DNA of 62,661 bases from Cyanobium sp. FGCU6 (GTDB lineage: Bacteria; Cyanobacteriota; Cyanobacteriia; PCC-6307; Cyanobiaceae): the NCBI GenBank assembly GCA_024958655.1, contig JANWUR010000020.1, positions 1 through 62,661 on the forward strand, in the 5' to 3' direction. Numbering within the stretch: the first letter of the stretch is position 1; each line of letters begins with the position of its first letter. A program made the position numbers and the translations under genes. The notes under the pieces are model-generated. The model did not search any database. It was not told where the DNA came from and saw only the letters and a list, made by a program, of their open reading frames with translations. Positions 33,341-42,223 of the stretch are shown in pieces.

Positions 33341-33559
33341 ATGAATCCGATGTCCATGAATCCGATGCCCAACTTCAGCCTGGCTCTGATCCTGGCTCTG
33401 CTGGCTGTCACCCCTTCGGCCCTGGCCTGCGGCGGCGGCGGCTCGGGCAGCTATCGCAAACCGCCCCGGCCTGGCCAGCATCAGCATCAGCATCAACACA
33501 GCCAGCTGGCGCCATCCTCTGAAAAAGGATCCACAACTCCCGAGGGTGCTCCTCAGTAG
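33341..33559 (+). CDS. Secreted His-rich peptide
   Basis: A 72-residue protein. MNPMSMNPMPNFSLALILAL with the following LAVTPSALA forms a signal peptide, leaving a short mature chain with CGGGGSGSYRKPPRP and HQHQHQHSQ. The His-Gln run suggests metal binding or buffering. It lies three bases after the pentad-repeat gene, so it is the third cassette gene and is absent from copy 1. Its stop lies inside the bidirectional hairpin at 33529-33581. Confidence 0.65.
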   Translation: MNPMSMNPMPNFSLALILALLAVTPSALACGGGGSGSYRKPPRPGQHQHQHQHSQLAPSSEKGSTTPEGAPQ

Positions 33560-33581
33560 GAGTATCCCGGGAGCTGTGGAT
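33529..33581. terminator. Long bidirectional terminator hairpin
   Basis: ATCCACAACTCCCG pairs with CGGGAGCTGTGGAT (one mismatch), and an inner stem GGGTGCTCC/GGAGTATCC pairs with wobbles. A run of five A just before it gives a T-run on the minus strand, so it should stop the porin transcript; the stem may also stop the cassette transcript. Confidence 0.8.
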
Positions 33582-33607
33582 GACCGTCCGCTTCCAGGCG
33601 CTGGCGA

Positions 33608-35236
33608 TCAGAACCGGAAGGTGGTCTTCACCAGAGCACCGAACTGGCTGAAGCTGTCGCCGGCGGGAGTTTGCTGGCCGAGTGGGCGGCTCAGATAGAT
33701 CAGAGCCGGGGTGACCGTGATGTTGTCCGTCACCTGGACCTTGTACCACCACTCCCACACATAGTTGCCATCGTTCGGGGTTGCGCCACCGGTGAGGGCC
33801 GTGGCGAACACGGGCTGGGCCACCGCGAAGCCGAAGTCATTTCCCTTGGCGAACACATCGGTCCACTGCAGGCCCACCATCCACGACTGGCTGGTGCTGA
33901 GGCTGCCGCGGGGTTGCGATGTGCTGTATGTCGTGCTGTTGATGCCCCATCCAAGGCTGAGGGAAGGCAGCCAACCACTGCGCAGCGGTTGCCAGAAGGC
34001 GCTCAGCCCCCAGGCGCTGGTGCTGGCATTGAGGTTGTGATCGATGGCGCTGTGCGTGAACGGGGTGGTGCCAGGCACGAACTGGGTCTCCGGTTGCACG
34101 GTCGTCCAGATCGCGGCCAGGCCCCATTGCTCCTGCTGATAGCCCAGCTGCACACTGCCGGTGGCGCCGGAATTGCGGTTGCCGATGCCACCGCCACCGT
34201 CCTCCACCGACACACTGGGATTGCCGCTGTCGCCATTGGCGGCCACGTAGTTGGCACTGAGGCTGAAGCCGTTGCTCTGCCACCAGAGACCGGCGCCGGC
34301 GCCAAGATTCTTGCTGTAGGCCGCCGGCGCACCATTCACCGTCATCACGTTGAGGATGGTGTCGGCCGGATACACGCTGGGCCACAGCGCCAGCATGTCT
34401 TCCTGCCCCACGCGAGCGCCCACCGTGGCCGTGAACCCACCTCCCAGGGGCCACTGGTAGAAGAGCTTGTCGATGGCGACGACGTCGCCGCAGTCGACTC
34501 CGGTGCCGCAATCTTCCTCGAAGGCGACCTCAAGTTCGGCCAGGCCCAGGGCATGCGGTTCACCGCCAAACACGCTCTGGCCGAAGTTGCCGGCCCGCAG
34601 ATTGGTGCGCAGCAGATCCTTGCCGTTGAAGGTGGTGTCGAGGGTGAGCTGCACGTCGTAGTTGAACGTGGTGGCATTCGGCAGCGTCACAGACGTCCGC
34701 GGACGGCCTGTGAATTCATTGGGTGCCCGATTGACCGTGTTGGCCGCCGTGTTGATCGCCGATCCTGAGAAGGTGTTGGCGCCCACCACAAACGTGGCCT
34801 GGCCGTTCAGCCTGGTGGTGGTGGAGAAGCGCGTGGCTTGCAGCTCACCCACCCTGGCCTCAAGGCCATCGACGCGGCCGCGCAGCACGGAGAGTTCCCT
34901 TTCGAACTCGGCCATCAGCTTCTTGAGCTCATCCGTCACCTCGCTGATGCGATCGAGGCAGGCGTTCAGCAGGGCGGCCGCTTCATAGCGGGTCATCGCC
35001 TGACCACCCTTGAAGGTGCCGTCCGGATAGCCGGCGACGCAGCCGTATCGATCCACCAGGTTGGAAAGGGCCTGGTACGCCCAGTCGCCGGGCCTGACGT
35101 CGGAGAACTGGGAGATGCTGGTGACCTGTTCCTGGCTGACGTAGGGGTTCACAGCCGCCGCGTCGAGGTTGGCGGCACCTGCTGCCATCGGAGCCGCAAG
35201 GCCAAGAACGATGAGCGTGGAACGCAGAGGAAGCAT
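33608..35236 (-). CDS. SLH-domain OprB-type porin (iron-uptake porin family)
   Basis: A 542-residue outer-membrane protein from the ATG at 35236. A signal peptide (LIVLGLAAPMAAGAANL) and an SLH domain (QFSDVRPGDWAYQALSNLVDRYGC, GYPDGTF, MTRYEAAALLNACLDRI) come first, then a coiled coil (LKKLMAEFERELSVLRGRVDGLEARV) and an OprB-type barrel ending in Phe (LVKTTFRF). This is the standard cyanobacterial porin plan; members pass inorganic ions and iron. The insert FEEDCGTGVDCG carries a Cys pair. It is convergent with the metal cassette and monocistronic. Confidence 0.95.
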   Translation of the reverse strand: MLPLRSTLIVLGLAAPMAAGAANLDAAAVNPYVSQEQVTSISQFSDVRPGDWAYQALSNLVDRYGCVAGYPDGTFKGGQAMTRYEAAALLNACLDRISEVTDELKKLMAEFERELSVLRGRVDGLEARVGELQATRFSTTTRLNGQATFVVGANTFSGSAINTAANTVNRAPNEFTGRPRTSVTLPNATTFNYDVQLTLDTTFNGKDLLRTNLRAGNFGQSVFGGEPHALGLAELEVAFEEDCGTGVDCGDVVAIDKLFYQWPLGGGFTATVGARVGQEDMLALWPSVYPADTILNVMTVNGAPAAYSKNLGAGAGLWWQSNGFSLSANYVAANGDSGNPSVSVEDGGGGIGNRNSGATGSVQLGYQQEQWGLAAIWTTVQPETQFVPGTTPFTHSAIDHNLNASTSAWGLSAFWQPLRSGWLPSLSLGWGINSTTYSTSQPRGSLSTSQSWMVGLQWTDVFAKGNDFGFAVAQPVFATALTGGATPNDGNYVWEWWYKVQVTDNITVTPALIYLSRPLGQQTPAGDSFSQFGALVKTTFRF

Positions 35237-35454
35237 GGACCGGATTCTCCAGAGCGCCGTGGCGACGGCATCCCCGGAATGGTCACCCATCTCTCCAGCA
35301 GGTTGCGAGTACTGGAGACCTACGTCAGTATCTCAACACCTCGATCGCGCCATCGGCCACTCGCGCGGCGTCAACCCTCCCGTCTTTCCTGGCCTTCGCC
35401 CTTGTTCCCGGAAGCCCCAACGGGAGCCGACCTGCTGTCGTAGCCGTCCTTGCC

Positions 35455-35693
35455 GCGCCGGCTTCCTGCACCCGATCAGCGGCGCCGATCACCTGTTGCT
35501 GCTCGTCGGCGTCGGTGCCGCCGCCTCCTGCAACCCCCCGCAACTGCTGCTCTGGGCTCTGGCTGGGGCGATCGGCGGCGGCGTCCAGGCGCTGCGGCAT
35601 CTGCCCTTGGCCTGGACCCGAAGCGTGTGCGTGCTGCTGGCTCTTTGCGGCGGCGTGGCGCCCCTGTCGCCGATCGGCTTGCTGATGCGCTGA
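35455..35693 (+). pseudogene. HupE/UreJ-like membrane protein remnant
   Basis: The frame encodes GFLHPISGADHLLLLVGVGAAA, the HxxxGxDH motif of HupE/UreJ nickel-type transporters, then ALAGAIGGGVQALRHLPLAW and LLALCGGVAPLSPIGLLMR. About 80 residues remain of about 200, and no start is in place. A scrap of the same 3' end is at 10837-10905. No gene was recognised in 35237-35454. Confidence 0.6.
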
Positions 35694-35786
35694 TCAGAAA
35701 CCGGGGTTGGTTCAGCAGCTGGGGGAGGGGGCGAGGATCACGATTCCCTGACCCCCTCCTCCCTGCCTGCGCGACCTACGCCGCCG

Positions 35787-35930
35787 CAGATCCGCCCCAT
35801 TGAGGCGGCCGACTGGGCTTCGCTGTGGACGCTGCTGGAGCCGCTGACGATCGCCGCTCGGATCAACCATCAGTGCCACCACGTCTGGATTGAGGCGTTT
35901 CTGGTGTCGAACCGAGACGTCATTGATCAA
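35787..35930 (+). pseudogene. Acetyltransferase 5' fragment fused to unrelated sequence
   Basis: QIRPIEAADWASLWTLLEPL matches the first strand and helix of the GNAT at 53030-53533, then TIAARINHQCHHVWIEAFLV takes over. A near match to the second part (HHVWIEASLV) lies at 8389-8418. There is no ATG. The rest of 35694-36080 shows no gene. Confidence 0.5.
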
Positions 35931-36080
35931 CCCTCGACAACATCGTCAGAGTTGCGAATTTACAGTATCCTTTGATCTCAAAACGCTACAATCTGCCAGG
36001 TGCCAGGCGGGGGAGTGACCATGCGCACCTCCCCTATCCACTATGTCGGCAGAGGAGCTCGGCGCCGCAAATGGGATCGG

Positions 36081-37100
36081 CTACGGCGTGGCCAAAGGTG
36101 ATTCTTCCTGTTCCTCATCCTTGCTCCAACCCAGGATCATGCCAGCCACGGGAATGGCAAGGAACACGCCAAGTAGACCAGCCAGACGCTCACCCACGAA
36201 AAGAGCAAAAAACAGCACTACCGGCTGAATCTCGAGGGCTTTCCCCATCACCCGCGGATGGATCACGTTATCTTGGATTTGCTGAAGAACCACCGAGGCG
36301 ATCACAACCTGCAGAGCGAGCCACTGGCCCTGGGTAAGGAATACCAAGGTGGCAGCTGTGATCACCCCAAGGGTGGCACCGATGCCTGGGATGGCATCCA
36401 GCACACCCACCGCAATAGCCAGCACCAAAGAGAACTTAACACCCAGCACTGCGAAGATCAGCAGACTGGCCAGACTCAGAAAGATCATCAGCGTGATCTG
36501 ACCACGCAGAAATCCCAGTATGTTCTTCTGAACGCTGCGGTTAAAGCGGCCGCGCATGTCATTCGGCAACAGGCGCAAGAGCTGGCGCCAAGTGGCTCCA
36601 TTGTCGAGGAGCATGTAGACCACGATCACGACCAGAAAAACACTGCCAAAGACACTGGTAAAGGCTCCACCGACTATTCCCAGACCCTTGCCGAGGCTGT
36701 CGCGCAAAAGCTCAATCAGCTGAGAGGGCCCGATCGTGTTCAGGAAACTGTGAAAAGGCAGATCTGGACGCTTGAAGGCCAGAACGAGATCGTTGAGCAG
36801 GCCGGTGCATTGGTTGACCAACTGGAAGCCAAGCACCCTCACAAACAGGCCCACCACACCGATGAACCCCAGCACGGTGAGCAGGATCGCCAGGCTTCTC
36901 CCGCAACCGAGGCGTGCCAACCTGCGCACGGGTATGTCCAACAGCACGGCCAGCATCGCCGCTGCAATGAACAGGGTGAGCACTGCCTGGAAGTAGTCGA
37001 CCAGCTTCACCACACCCCACCCGCAGGCAAGCAGCAACAGGAAGCGCAGCAGGGCTGAGTTACTGAGCCGCTGCCAGGCCGGAATGTTGCTGTCGTTCAT
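36081..37100 (-). CDS. AI-2E-family transporter
   Basis: A 339-residue membrane protein of the PF01594 type. It has about eight helices: FLLLLACGWGVVKLVDYF, TLFIAAAMLAVLLDIPV, a central amphipathic stretch, VFLVVIVVYMLLDNG, FLRGQITLMIFLSLASLLIF, VLDAIPGIGATLGVI, and IQDNVIHPRVMGKALEIQPVVLFFALFVG. The LDAIPG and NVIHPRVMG motifs are diagnostic. Members move small molecules or ions; substrate unknown. GC is lower than in the flanks. The ATG overlaps the stop of the upstream frame (ATGA). Confidence 0.9.
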   Translation of the reverse strand: MNDSNIPAWQRLSNSALLRFLLLLACGWGVVKLVDYFQAVLTLFIAAAMLAVLLDIPVRRLARLGCGRSLAILLTVLGFIGVVGLFVRVLGFQLVNQCTGLLNDLVLAFKRPDLPFHSFLNTIGPSQLIELLRDSLGKGLGIVGGAFTSVFGSVFLVVIVVYMLLDNGATWRQLLRLLPNDMRGRFNRSVQKNILGFLRGQITLMIFLSLASLLIFAVLGVKFSLVLAIAVGVLDAIPGIGATLGVITAATLVFLTQGQWLALQVVIASVVLQQIQDNVIHPRVMGKALEIQPVVLFFALFVGERLAGLLGVFLAIPVAGMILGWSKDEEQEESPLATP

Positions 37101-37540
37101 GAAAGTTGATGATGAACGGTGCTGATGGTGGCCAAGATTCTGAGCAGAGTCGGCAGGTCACAAGGTAACTGTTCAACAGGGAAACGTCTCATTACGAACA
37201 TCGACCCTGCTGACCCCTTGACGCCAGATCGATTCCCGGTCTTATCACAGGCAGAGACCCCGCCTTTGCTGAGCGCACCTCCGGCCGGGATTTCTGAAGC
37301 GTATGGGTTCTCCTGGCCATCCGAGGCCAGTGCGTTCATGCCGTGATTCAGACCCGCCGTCAGGATGCCGCTGACGGCTGCGCTGGGTTCGCGCCGCACG
37401 CGCACGCGAACCGTGCAATGGGCCGGCCCCGGGTGTTCGATCAGGGCCTCGCGGGCCTCGTGCGGCAGCTCCTCCAGAGTAGGGGCGGTGATGCGGATGG
37501 GCAGGGTGTCACCTGAATCGAGCCCGGGACGGGAGAACAT
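37097..37540 (-). pseudogene. Chimeric frame with a partial copy of the small HicB-like family
   Basis: Residues about 13-50 (LPIRITAPTLEELPHEAREALIEHPGPAHCTVRVRVRRE) are clearly homologous to the 89-residue protein at 43461-43730, but the first about 20 residues of that protein are lost and the C-terminal 90 residues look unrelated. The last codon overlaps the AI-2E start. It may be expressed as a chimera, but it is best read as a partial duplication. Confidence 0.5.
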
Positions 37541-37623
37541 GACGGCTCATCCGGACCGGCCGCACTTCAGGACACCCCCCAGGAAAGCCTTGCGGGACAG
37601 AGCAGGGTGGCCAATATCTGACC

Positions 37624-38841
37624 TCACGGCGCAGAGTCGGCCGTGTGCCCGACGGCAGGACGTTCCGATGTCTCGTCGCGTGGTGACGGGGCATGAGCTT
37701 CAGCGATGATCAGATGGCCCTTGCCCCCGTGTTTGGCCACATACATGGCCTGATCCGCCCGTTCCAGCAGAGACTCCATCGGTTCGCTGGGATCAGCGGC
37801 GTTGAGGGCGATGCCGATGCTGGCGCCGATGCGCACCTGCAGGCCATCAAAGAAGAACGGCGCTTTGAGCCCGATCACAATCCTGGTGGCGAGCTTCCTG
37901 CTGATCTGCGGGTCTGCACAGCCGCGAAAGATCAGGATGAACTCATCACCGCCGAGGCGCCCCAGAATGTCATCTTCGCGGAGAAAGCCGCCCAGCCGCC
38001 GGGTCACCGCCACCAGCACCTGATCCCCGACGGCGTGTCCGTAGGCGTCGTTCACCGGCTTGAAGTCGTCCAGGTCGATCATGCAGACCGCCACCTGCCT
38101 CTGGGGAGCGCTCAGAGGCTGCGCGAGGAGTCTCTGGAGCTGCTGCTCCACCCCGCGCCGGTTCCAGACGCCGGTGAGTGGATCGCTGAGGGCCCTGTGC
38201 TCCAGCTCGGCCTTCTCCTTGAGATGCAGGAGTTCCCGCTTCCGGTTCTGGCGGCGGAGCGTCTGCTGTGCACTCACCAGCAGGGTCCCCACCAGAACTG
38301 TGGCCAGCCCCCCGAGCACCAGGTACTGGCGGGCCAGCAGCGCCAGCACGGTATCGGTGCTGCTCGACCAGATGCGCAGCTGCAGCCAGCCCAGAGGTTC
38401 CACCCCGGCATCGATGGCGCTCCAGCGGATGGAGAGCGATCCGCTGCGGCGGCTGCCGGTCGGCTGTGTCGCCGGTGGCGTGATCCGGACCGGTTCGAAC
38501 TGCAGGGTCGCTTCCGCCTCGGGCCGCTCGCGCCGCAGATGCACCAGCACCTTGCCGGCACGGTCGGTCACCACTGCGGACGCCAGTGATGGGTCGGCCA
38601 TGGCCTACTCGAGGCGGGATTCCATGCCGGCGTAGTCGTTGATCACGATCAGGTCGCTGAGCGCCACCTTCAAGCCATCGGCCAGGGCGGTCCGCGCCCT
38701 CTCCTGGGATTGCTCGATCAGCTGCCTGGAATCTCGATACGAGGCTCCGCCGATCACCAGGCCGATGAGCACGCTCACGCTGACCAGCAGAGTCCAGGCC
38801 GGCAGCCTTGCCTCTCGCAGGGATTCCGTGGGCTCAGTCAC
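37624..38841 (-). pseudogene. Diguanylate cyclase interrupted by an in-frame TAG
   Basis: One frame runs from a GTG at 38841 (membrane helix WTLLVSVSVLIGLVIGGASYRD, then QLIEQSQERARTALADGL) to a TAG at 38605-38607 in RLE-stop-AMADP, then continues from ATG 38601. After the stop come a periplasmic sensor, a second membrane helix (LGGLATVLVGTLLVSAQQTL) and a GGDEF domain (DPLTGVWNRRG, CMIDLDDFKPVND, GRLGGDEFILIFRG). The stop probably replaces a Gln codon. The 325-residue downstream part keeps an intact GGDEF active site and could be made from 38601, but without the first anchor. It is coupled to the PhnD-like gene. Confidence 0.8.
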
Positions 38842-39709
38842 CGCCGGCCACCACGAAACGCTCGAGGCCCAGGGCTGTGAGCGGTGCGTAATCGCGACCG
38901 TTGTCGGCCTTCACCACCTTCGGCAACTGCGCCCTGGCGAGCAGCTGGCGCCCCTGGGGCGTCCGCCCCAGCGCAAGGAAGCCGGCCTGCACCCTCAGGC
39001 GCACGCCCGCCGGCACCGTGGCGGCAGCCGAGAAGGGATGGGCTGGGAAGGGCGGCGTGCGCCAGAGCACCCGCAACCGCTGGCGCACCTCCGGCCGTTC
39101 CCGCTGCAGGGTGATGTTCACGCCTCCGCCGGCCCTGCTGCTTTCCAGAATCACGGAGCGGTACACGTTGGAGTGGGTGCCCACATAGCTGGGGTTGATG
39201 CGGATGCCGTCGCGGGCCAGCAGCGCCCGGGGCAGTAGGGAGGCCGCGAAGGCATTCGGGGCGGGGAAAGCCACCGTGGCGCCGTTCAGGTCACTGAGCC
39301 GCCGCAACGGGCTGTCCCTGCGGACCACGAGGATCCCTTCCAGCGCGGTCTGGCCATCGCGCACCAGTGGCATGAATCCCCGCCAGCGCTGAGCCATCAC
39401 CTGGTGGTACGGATTCATGAAGGCGAAATCGAGCTGACCGGTCCGCAACTGTTGCTCGAACGCCGGGATCGAGGGCGCGACCACCAGCACCAGGCACTGG
39501 CCGGACCGGCGCCCCACCTCCCTGAGCACCGGGGTCCAAATGGAAACGATCTCCCGGGGCGGCAACTGGGGAACGATTCCCACGCGCCAGGGCCGTCCAG
39601 CCGGTGTCCCCAGACATGCTGCCGGGGATTCCGCCACCGCTGCTCCTGCAGCCAGCGTCAGCCATGACAGCACCAGCGACAGGCCCAGTCGCAGTTTTCT
39701 CACAGTCAT
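38834..39709 (-). CDS. PhnD-like periplasmic binding protein
   Basis: A 291-residue exported protein. The signal peptide MTVRKLRLGLSLVLSWLTLA is cleaved near AVAES. The PhnD/transferrin-like fold shows WRVGIVPQLPPREIVSIWTPVL, FEQQLRTGQLDFAFMNPYHQVM, LRRLSDLNGATVAFPAPNAFAAS and YVGTHSNVYRSVILESSRAGGGV. Its stop overlaps the cyclase GTG start by eight bases. In this arrangement the binding protein probably reports a ligand to the cyclase periplasmic sensor rather than feeding an ABC transporter, since no permease or ATPase gene is nearby. Confidence 0.85.
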   Translation of the reverse strand: MTVRKLRLGLSLVLSWLTLAAGAAVAESPAACLGTPAGRPWRVGIVPQLPPREIVSIWTPVLREVGRRSGQCLVLVVAPSIPAFEQQLRTGQLDFAFMNPYHQVMAQRWRGFMPLVRDGQTALEGILVVRRDSPLRRLSDLNGATVAFPAPNAFAASLLPRALLARDGIRINPSYVGTHSNVYRSVILESSRAGGGVNITLQRERPEVRQRLRVLWRTPPFPAHPFSAAATVPAGVRLRVQAGFLALGRTPQGRQLLARAQLPKVVKADNGRDYAPLTALGLERFVVAGGD

Positions 39710-39954
39710 GCCTGCAAATCCGGCGCGCGGCCTGCCTGGGTCGTCATCGCCCCCAGGCTGAGACCGTATGTCAACAGTGCCCGAGGATTCGGAGCAGTCA
39801 TCAGGTGGATTGTTTTCGCTCGCCATCCCTGGGGCAGCAACCCGAGGCTGAGGCGAGGGAGAAACTGATCGACGGCTGGCCAGCTTTTGTGGAATCGTAC
39901 CCCGAAGGAAGCTGATCGCGGCAGTCGACGCTTCCTCGGCACGCCTTGTCAAGC

Positions 39955-40211
39955 GGGGGCCCTGAGCAGGTCGGCCTCCATCGCCGCAGGGATGGCCCGA
40001 GCCGGTGCGCCCAGTGGAGGTGCGCCAACGATGCGACACACAACAGGGGAACCGGGTGGCGCAGCGCGGGCGTCATCCCGTAGCCGCAGTGAGCGATTCA
40101 CCAGTTCTGTTTCCCGCTTGTTGACACCCTGGGCTGCAGTGCCCGAGCCGGCGTGAACCACAGACACCCGACCGGCAGTCCTCATCTCTGACTCCCCCCG
40201 TCCCATCGCCA
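39955..40211 (+). repeat. Partial copy of the dispersed noncoding repeat
   Basis: Matches the middle of the repeat at 44413-45098: GGAGGTGCGCCAACGATGCG, CACAACnGGnGAAC, GTCAnCCCGTAGCCGCAG, CAGTTCTGTTTCCCGC and a GGCTGCAGT hairpin loop. It keeps the block missing from the copy at 10105-10440. It ends at the start codon of a truncated GNAT. No gene lies in 39710-40211. Confidence 0.7.
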
Positions 40212-40448
40212 TTGCAGATCCGTCCCTATGGGCACGCCGACTGGCCGGCGGTGTGGGCCCTGCTGCAGCCGGTGTTCCGCGCGGTTGAAACCTTCCCCAC
40301 GACCCGGCCATCAGCAAGGCAGAAGCTCAGGCGGCGCGGCGGCTTTGCGGTGGTCGGCACCCTGTCGGGGGCCTTCCGCCACAGGCAGTTGGGGTGTGTC
40401 GATGCGTTGGTGATGATCCAGTCGTTGCTGGATGGGGCAGACCAATGA
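40212..40448 (+). pseudogene. GNAT acetyltransferase with central deletion
   Basis: A TTG start gives MQIRPYGHADWPAVWALLQPVF, matching the N-terminus of the enzyme at 53030-53533. After about residue 35 it jumps to VVGTLSGAFRHRQLGCVDALVMIQ, matching the last 25 residues. The acetyl-CoA-binding segment (QGIGSRL in the full copy) is gone, leaving 78 of about 167 residues. Confidence 0.8.
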
Positions 40449-40521
40449 GAGTCATCGGCCTGACTCCCTACAAGCAGGCCATCGTCCCCGCCAGCATGGT
40501 GACCCTGAGTGTGTAAACGCT

Positions 40522-40749
40522 TCAGTAGTACCGCCCCGGGTACTCCCCAGGATGGTCGATCCGCGTCACCCTGACGCCATCGGCTGTCTGGCCGGAGAAA
40601 CGCAGGATGTCGCTGCCCGTCACCGTGTAGCCCAGCTCCTGGGCCAGATGGGCCACCTCATCAGCGGTGATCGCCTCCTCCACCCGGCGCCTCAGCTCCG
40701 GATCGCGCTGGACGCGGGAGAGGAAGTGCCGCAGCTGCTCAAAGGTCAC
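40522..40749 (-). CDS. Nif11-like leader peptide protein
   Basis: A 75-residue protein from a GTG at 40749 with AGGAG about ten bases upstream. The leader VTFEQLRHFLSRVQRDPELRRRV then ITADEVAHLAQELGYTVTGSDI is the Nif11-type domain used as a leader for ribosomally made peptides in cyanobacteria. The tail RFSGQTADGVRVTRIDHPGEYPGRYY has no Cys, Ser-rich or double-Gly core, so it is not a lanthipeptide precursor of the prochlorosin kind. No modifying enzyme is nearby. It could be a stand-alone Nif11 protein or an orphan precursor. Confidence 0.75.
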   Translation of the reverse strand: MTFEQLRHFLSRVQRDPELRRRVEEAITADEVAHLAQELGYTVTGSDILRFSGQTADGVRVTRIDHPGEYPGRYY

Positions 40750-40960
40750 CCTGCACTCCTGCCCTCTGGCGAGGCTAAGGGAGCTGGGGGCCTGCTGTCC
40801 TCGCCAGAGCGCTGTGCTAAGGGCCCGCCGATTGTGTGTCGCGTTCTGACCGGTGGTCTCGTGCCGGCAGGAACCTGCGCTACTCACAAGAGGTTGGCTG
40901 GCATGGCGATGTCGGACCGTGCTCTTTCCAGCGATTGTTCCCCCTGTCGGAGTATTCACG

Positions 40961-41652
40961 ATGTCAGCACTTGCAGCCCTGCTCGTCGTCAATGCCGTCG
41001 TGCATGGCCTCGTGGTGGCCAGCTTCGGTATTCGCCAACACAATGAGCCGTTCTTCGGCTTCGCTCTGGTGTATGCCGCCCTGGCATCGCGATGTTCCGC
41101 GTCGTGCCTTATGCACTCAGGCCCGTGCTGCTGCGGTGCAGTTGGATCTGGCGGGGCTGCACACCTCGGGAGTAGAAAGCCTGTCAGAGGCGATCGATCG
41201 ATCTGGCTTCTATCAAGATATCTTTAGACTATTTCCATCAGCATTCCCGGTGGCAGCCAGTAGATTCTCATTCATGGAATGGCCCTCATGCTGGCAGACT
41301 TGGTGTGGGGCCTTGTGATCCCAGGCACTCCATTTCCGAGGCTCACGCTGGGTGCACCCATCCAATTCGTGACGAATGGGCTGCTTCTGATGGCGCTGGC
41401 TACAGCGATGCTGACCCTGCCTGGCTGACATGGGGGATGACCCTTTCAGGGGTGGTACATTCATGGTGGGGAGCAACACCGATGTTGCCGATTTCGGCAG
41501 GTCAGACTGGCGCTTCGGGAGGCACATCCTGGTTGGAGACGATCGTTGGCTTGGCCCATATCAGTGCTGAATCTGGGCTGATTGTGGCCTGCGTGCTTCT
41601 ACTCGTCGGTTTCCTGCGGTACTCGCAGGTAGCTGAAGAAGACAAGGGCTGA
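40961..41652 (+). pseudogene. Degenerate small membrane protein gene(s)
   Basis: Hydrophobic coding stretches are spread over several frames: MSALAALLVVNAVVHGLVVASFG with FGFALVYAALA (from 40961), a shifted continuation AMFRVVPYALRPVLL, then MALMLADLVWGLVIPGTPFP with NGLLLMALATAMLTLPG (41279-41428), and VGLAHISAESGLIVACVLLLVGFLRYSQ (to 41652). They read like consecutive helices of one membrane protein broken by frameshifts. The family is not recognised. The last piece overlaps the DUF924 3' end. Confidence 0.35.
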
Positions 41653-42223
41653 GGCGCCCCCACAGGTCACCTTCCTGGTAAGTGTGACAATCAGCAGCCC
41701 ACCTCTCTGGTGCCCATGGGGTCAGCGCAGACGAATTGCGCTGGGGGAAGCGGCCAAAGTGGGCGATCACATCCCTATGGCGGCGGGCGAAGTCGGCGGT
41801 GCGCGGATCGCTGTACCGCTCGAACAGCGGCAGGGCCGCCTCCTGCACCGCCAGGTCCTCGCTGTGCATCAGCGGCATCAGCCAGAACTGCCGCCTTGCC
41901 TGCTCGGGCTCCGCCTCAAGCCAGCCGAGCTCCACAGCCCTGAGGCTCAGCGCCAGGGCCTGGGGATCTCCGGCGAAGGCCATGGCGGTCCCGCGCCAGA
42001 TCTGACGCGGGACCTGATCGAGCAGCAGCACCAGCGCCAATCCCCCGGCCGCTTCCCTGCCCCAGGCGTCGAGCTCACCGGCGATCGCCCGCCGCGTCAG
42101 GCCCAGGAATCGTTCCCGCAGCAGGGCATCAAAGGCCGGGTCCTTGGCGAACCACTGGCGCGGCCGGCTCTGCACGAACCAGAACTCCAGAACCTCTGCC
42201 GCCTGTTTCCCGGGGACTGGCAT
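41561..42223 (-). CDS. DUF924-family protein with altered C-terminus
   Basis: About 220 residues. EVLEFWFVQSRPRQWFAKDPAFD, LVLLLDQVPRQIWRGTAMAFAGD, FWLMPLMHSEDLAVQ and HRDVIAHFGRFPQRNS are the DUF924 signature helices. The usual end (about 20 residues after RFPxRN) is replaced by about 50 unrelated residues from position 170 on, so the 3' end was exchanged. The function of the family is unknown. The ATG at 42223 overlaps the stop of the upstream thiamine-binding gene; a TTG at 42226 is also possible. Confidence 0.8.
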   Translation of the reverse strand: MPVPGKQAAEVLEFWFVQSRPRQWFAKDPAFDALLRERFLGLTRRAIAGELDAWGREAAGGLALVLLLDQVPRQIWRGTAMAFAGDPQALALSLRAVELGWLEAEPEQARRQFWLMPLMHSEDLAVQEAALPLFERYSDPRTADFARRHRDVIAHFGRFPQRNSSALTPWAPERWAADCHTYQEGDLWGRLSPCLLQLPASTAGNRRVEARRPQSAQIQH

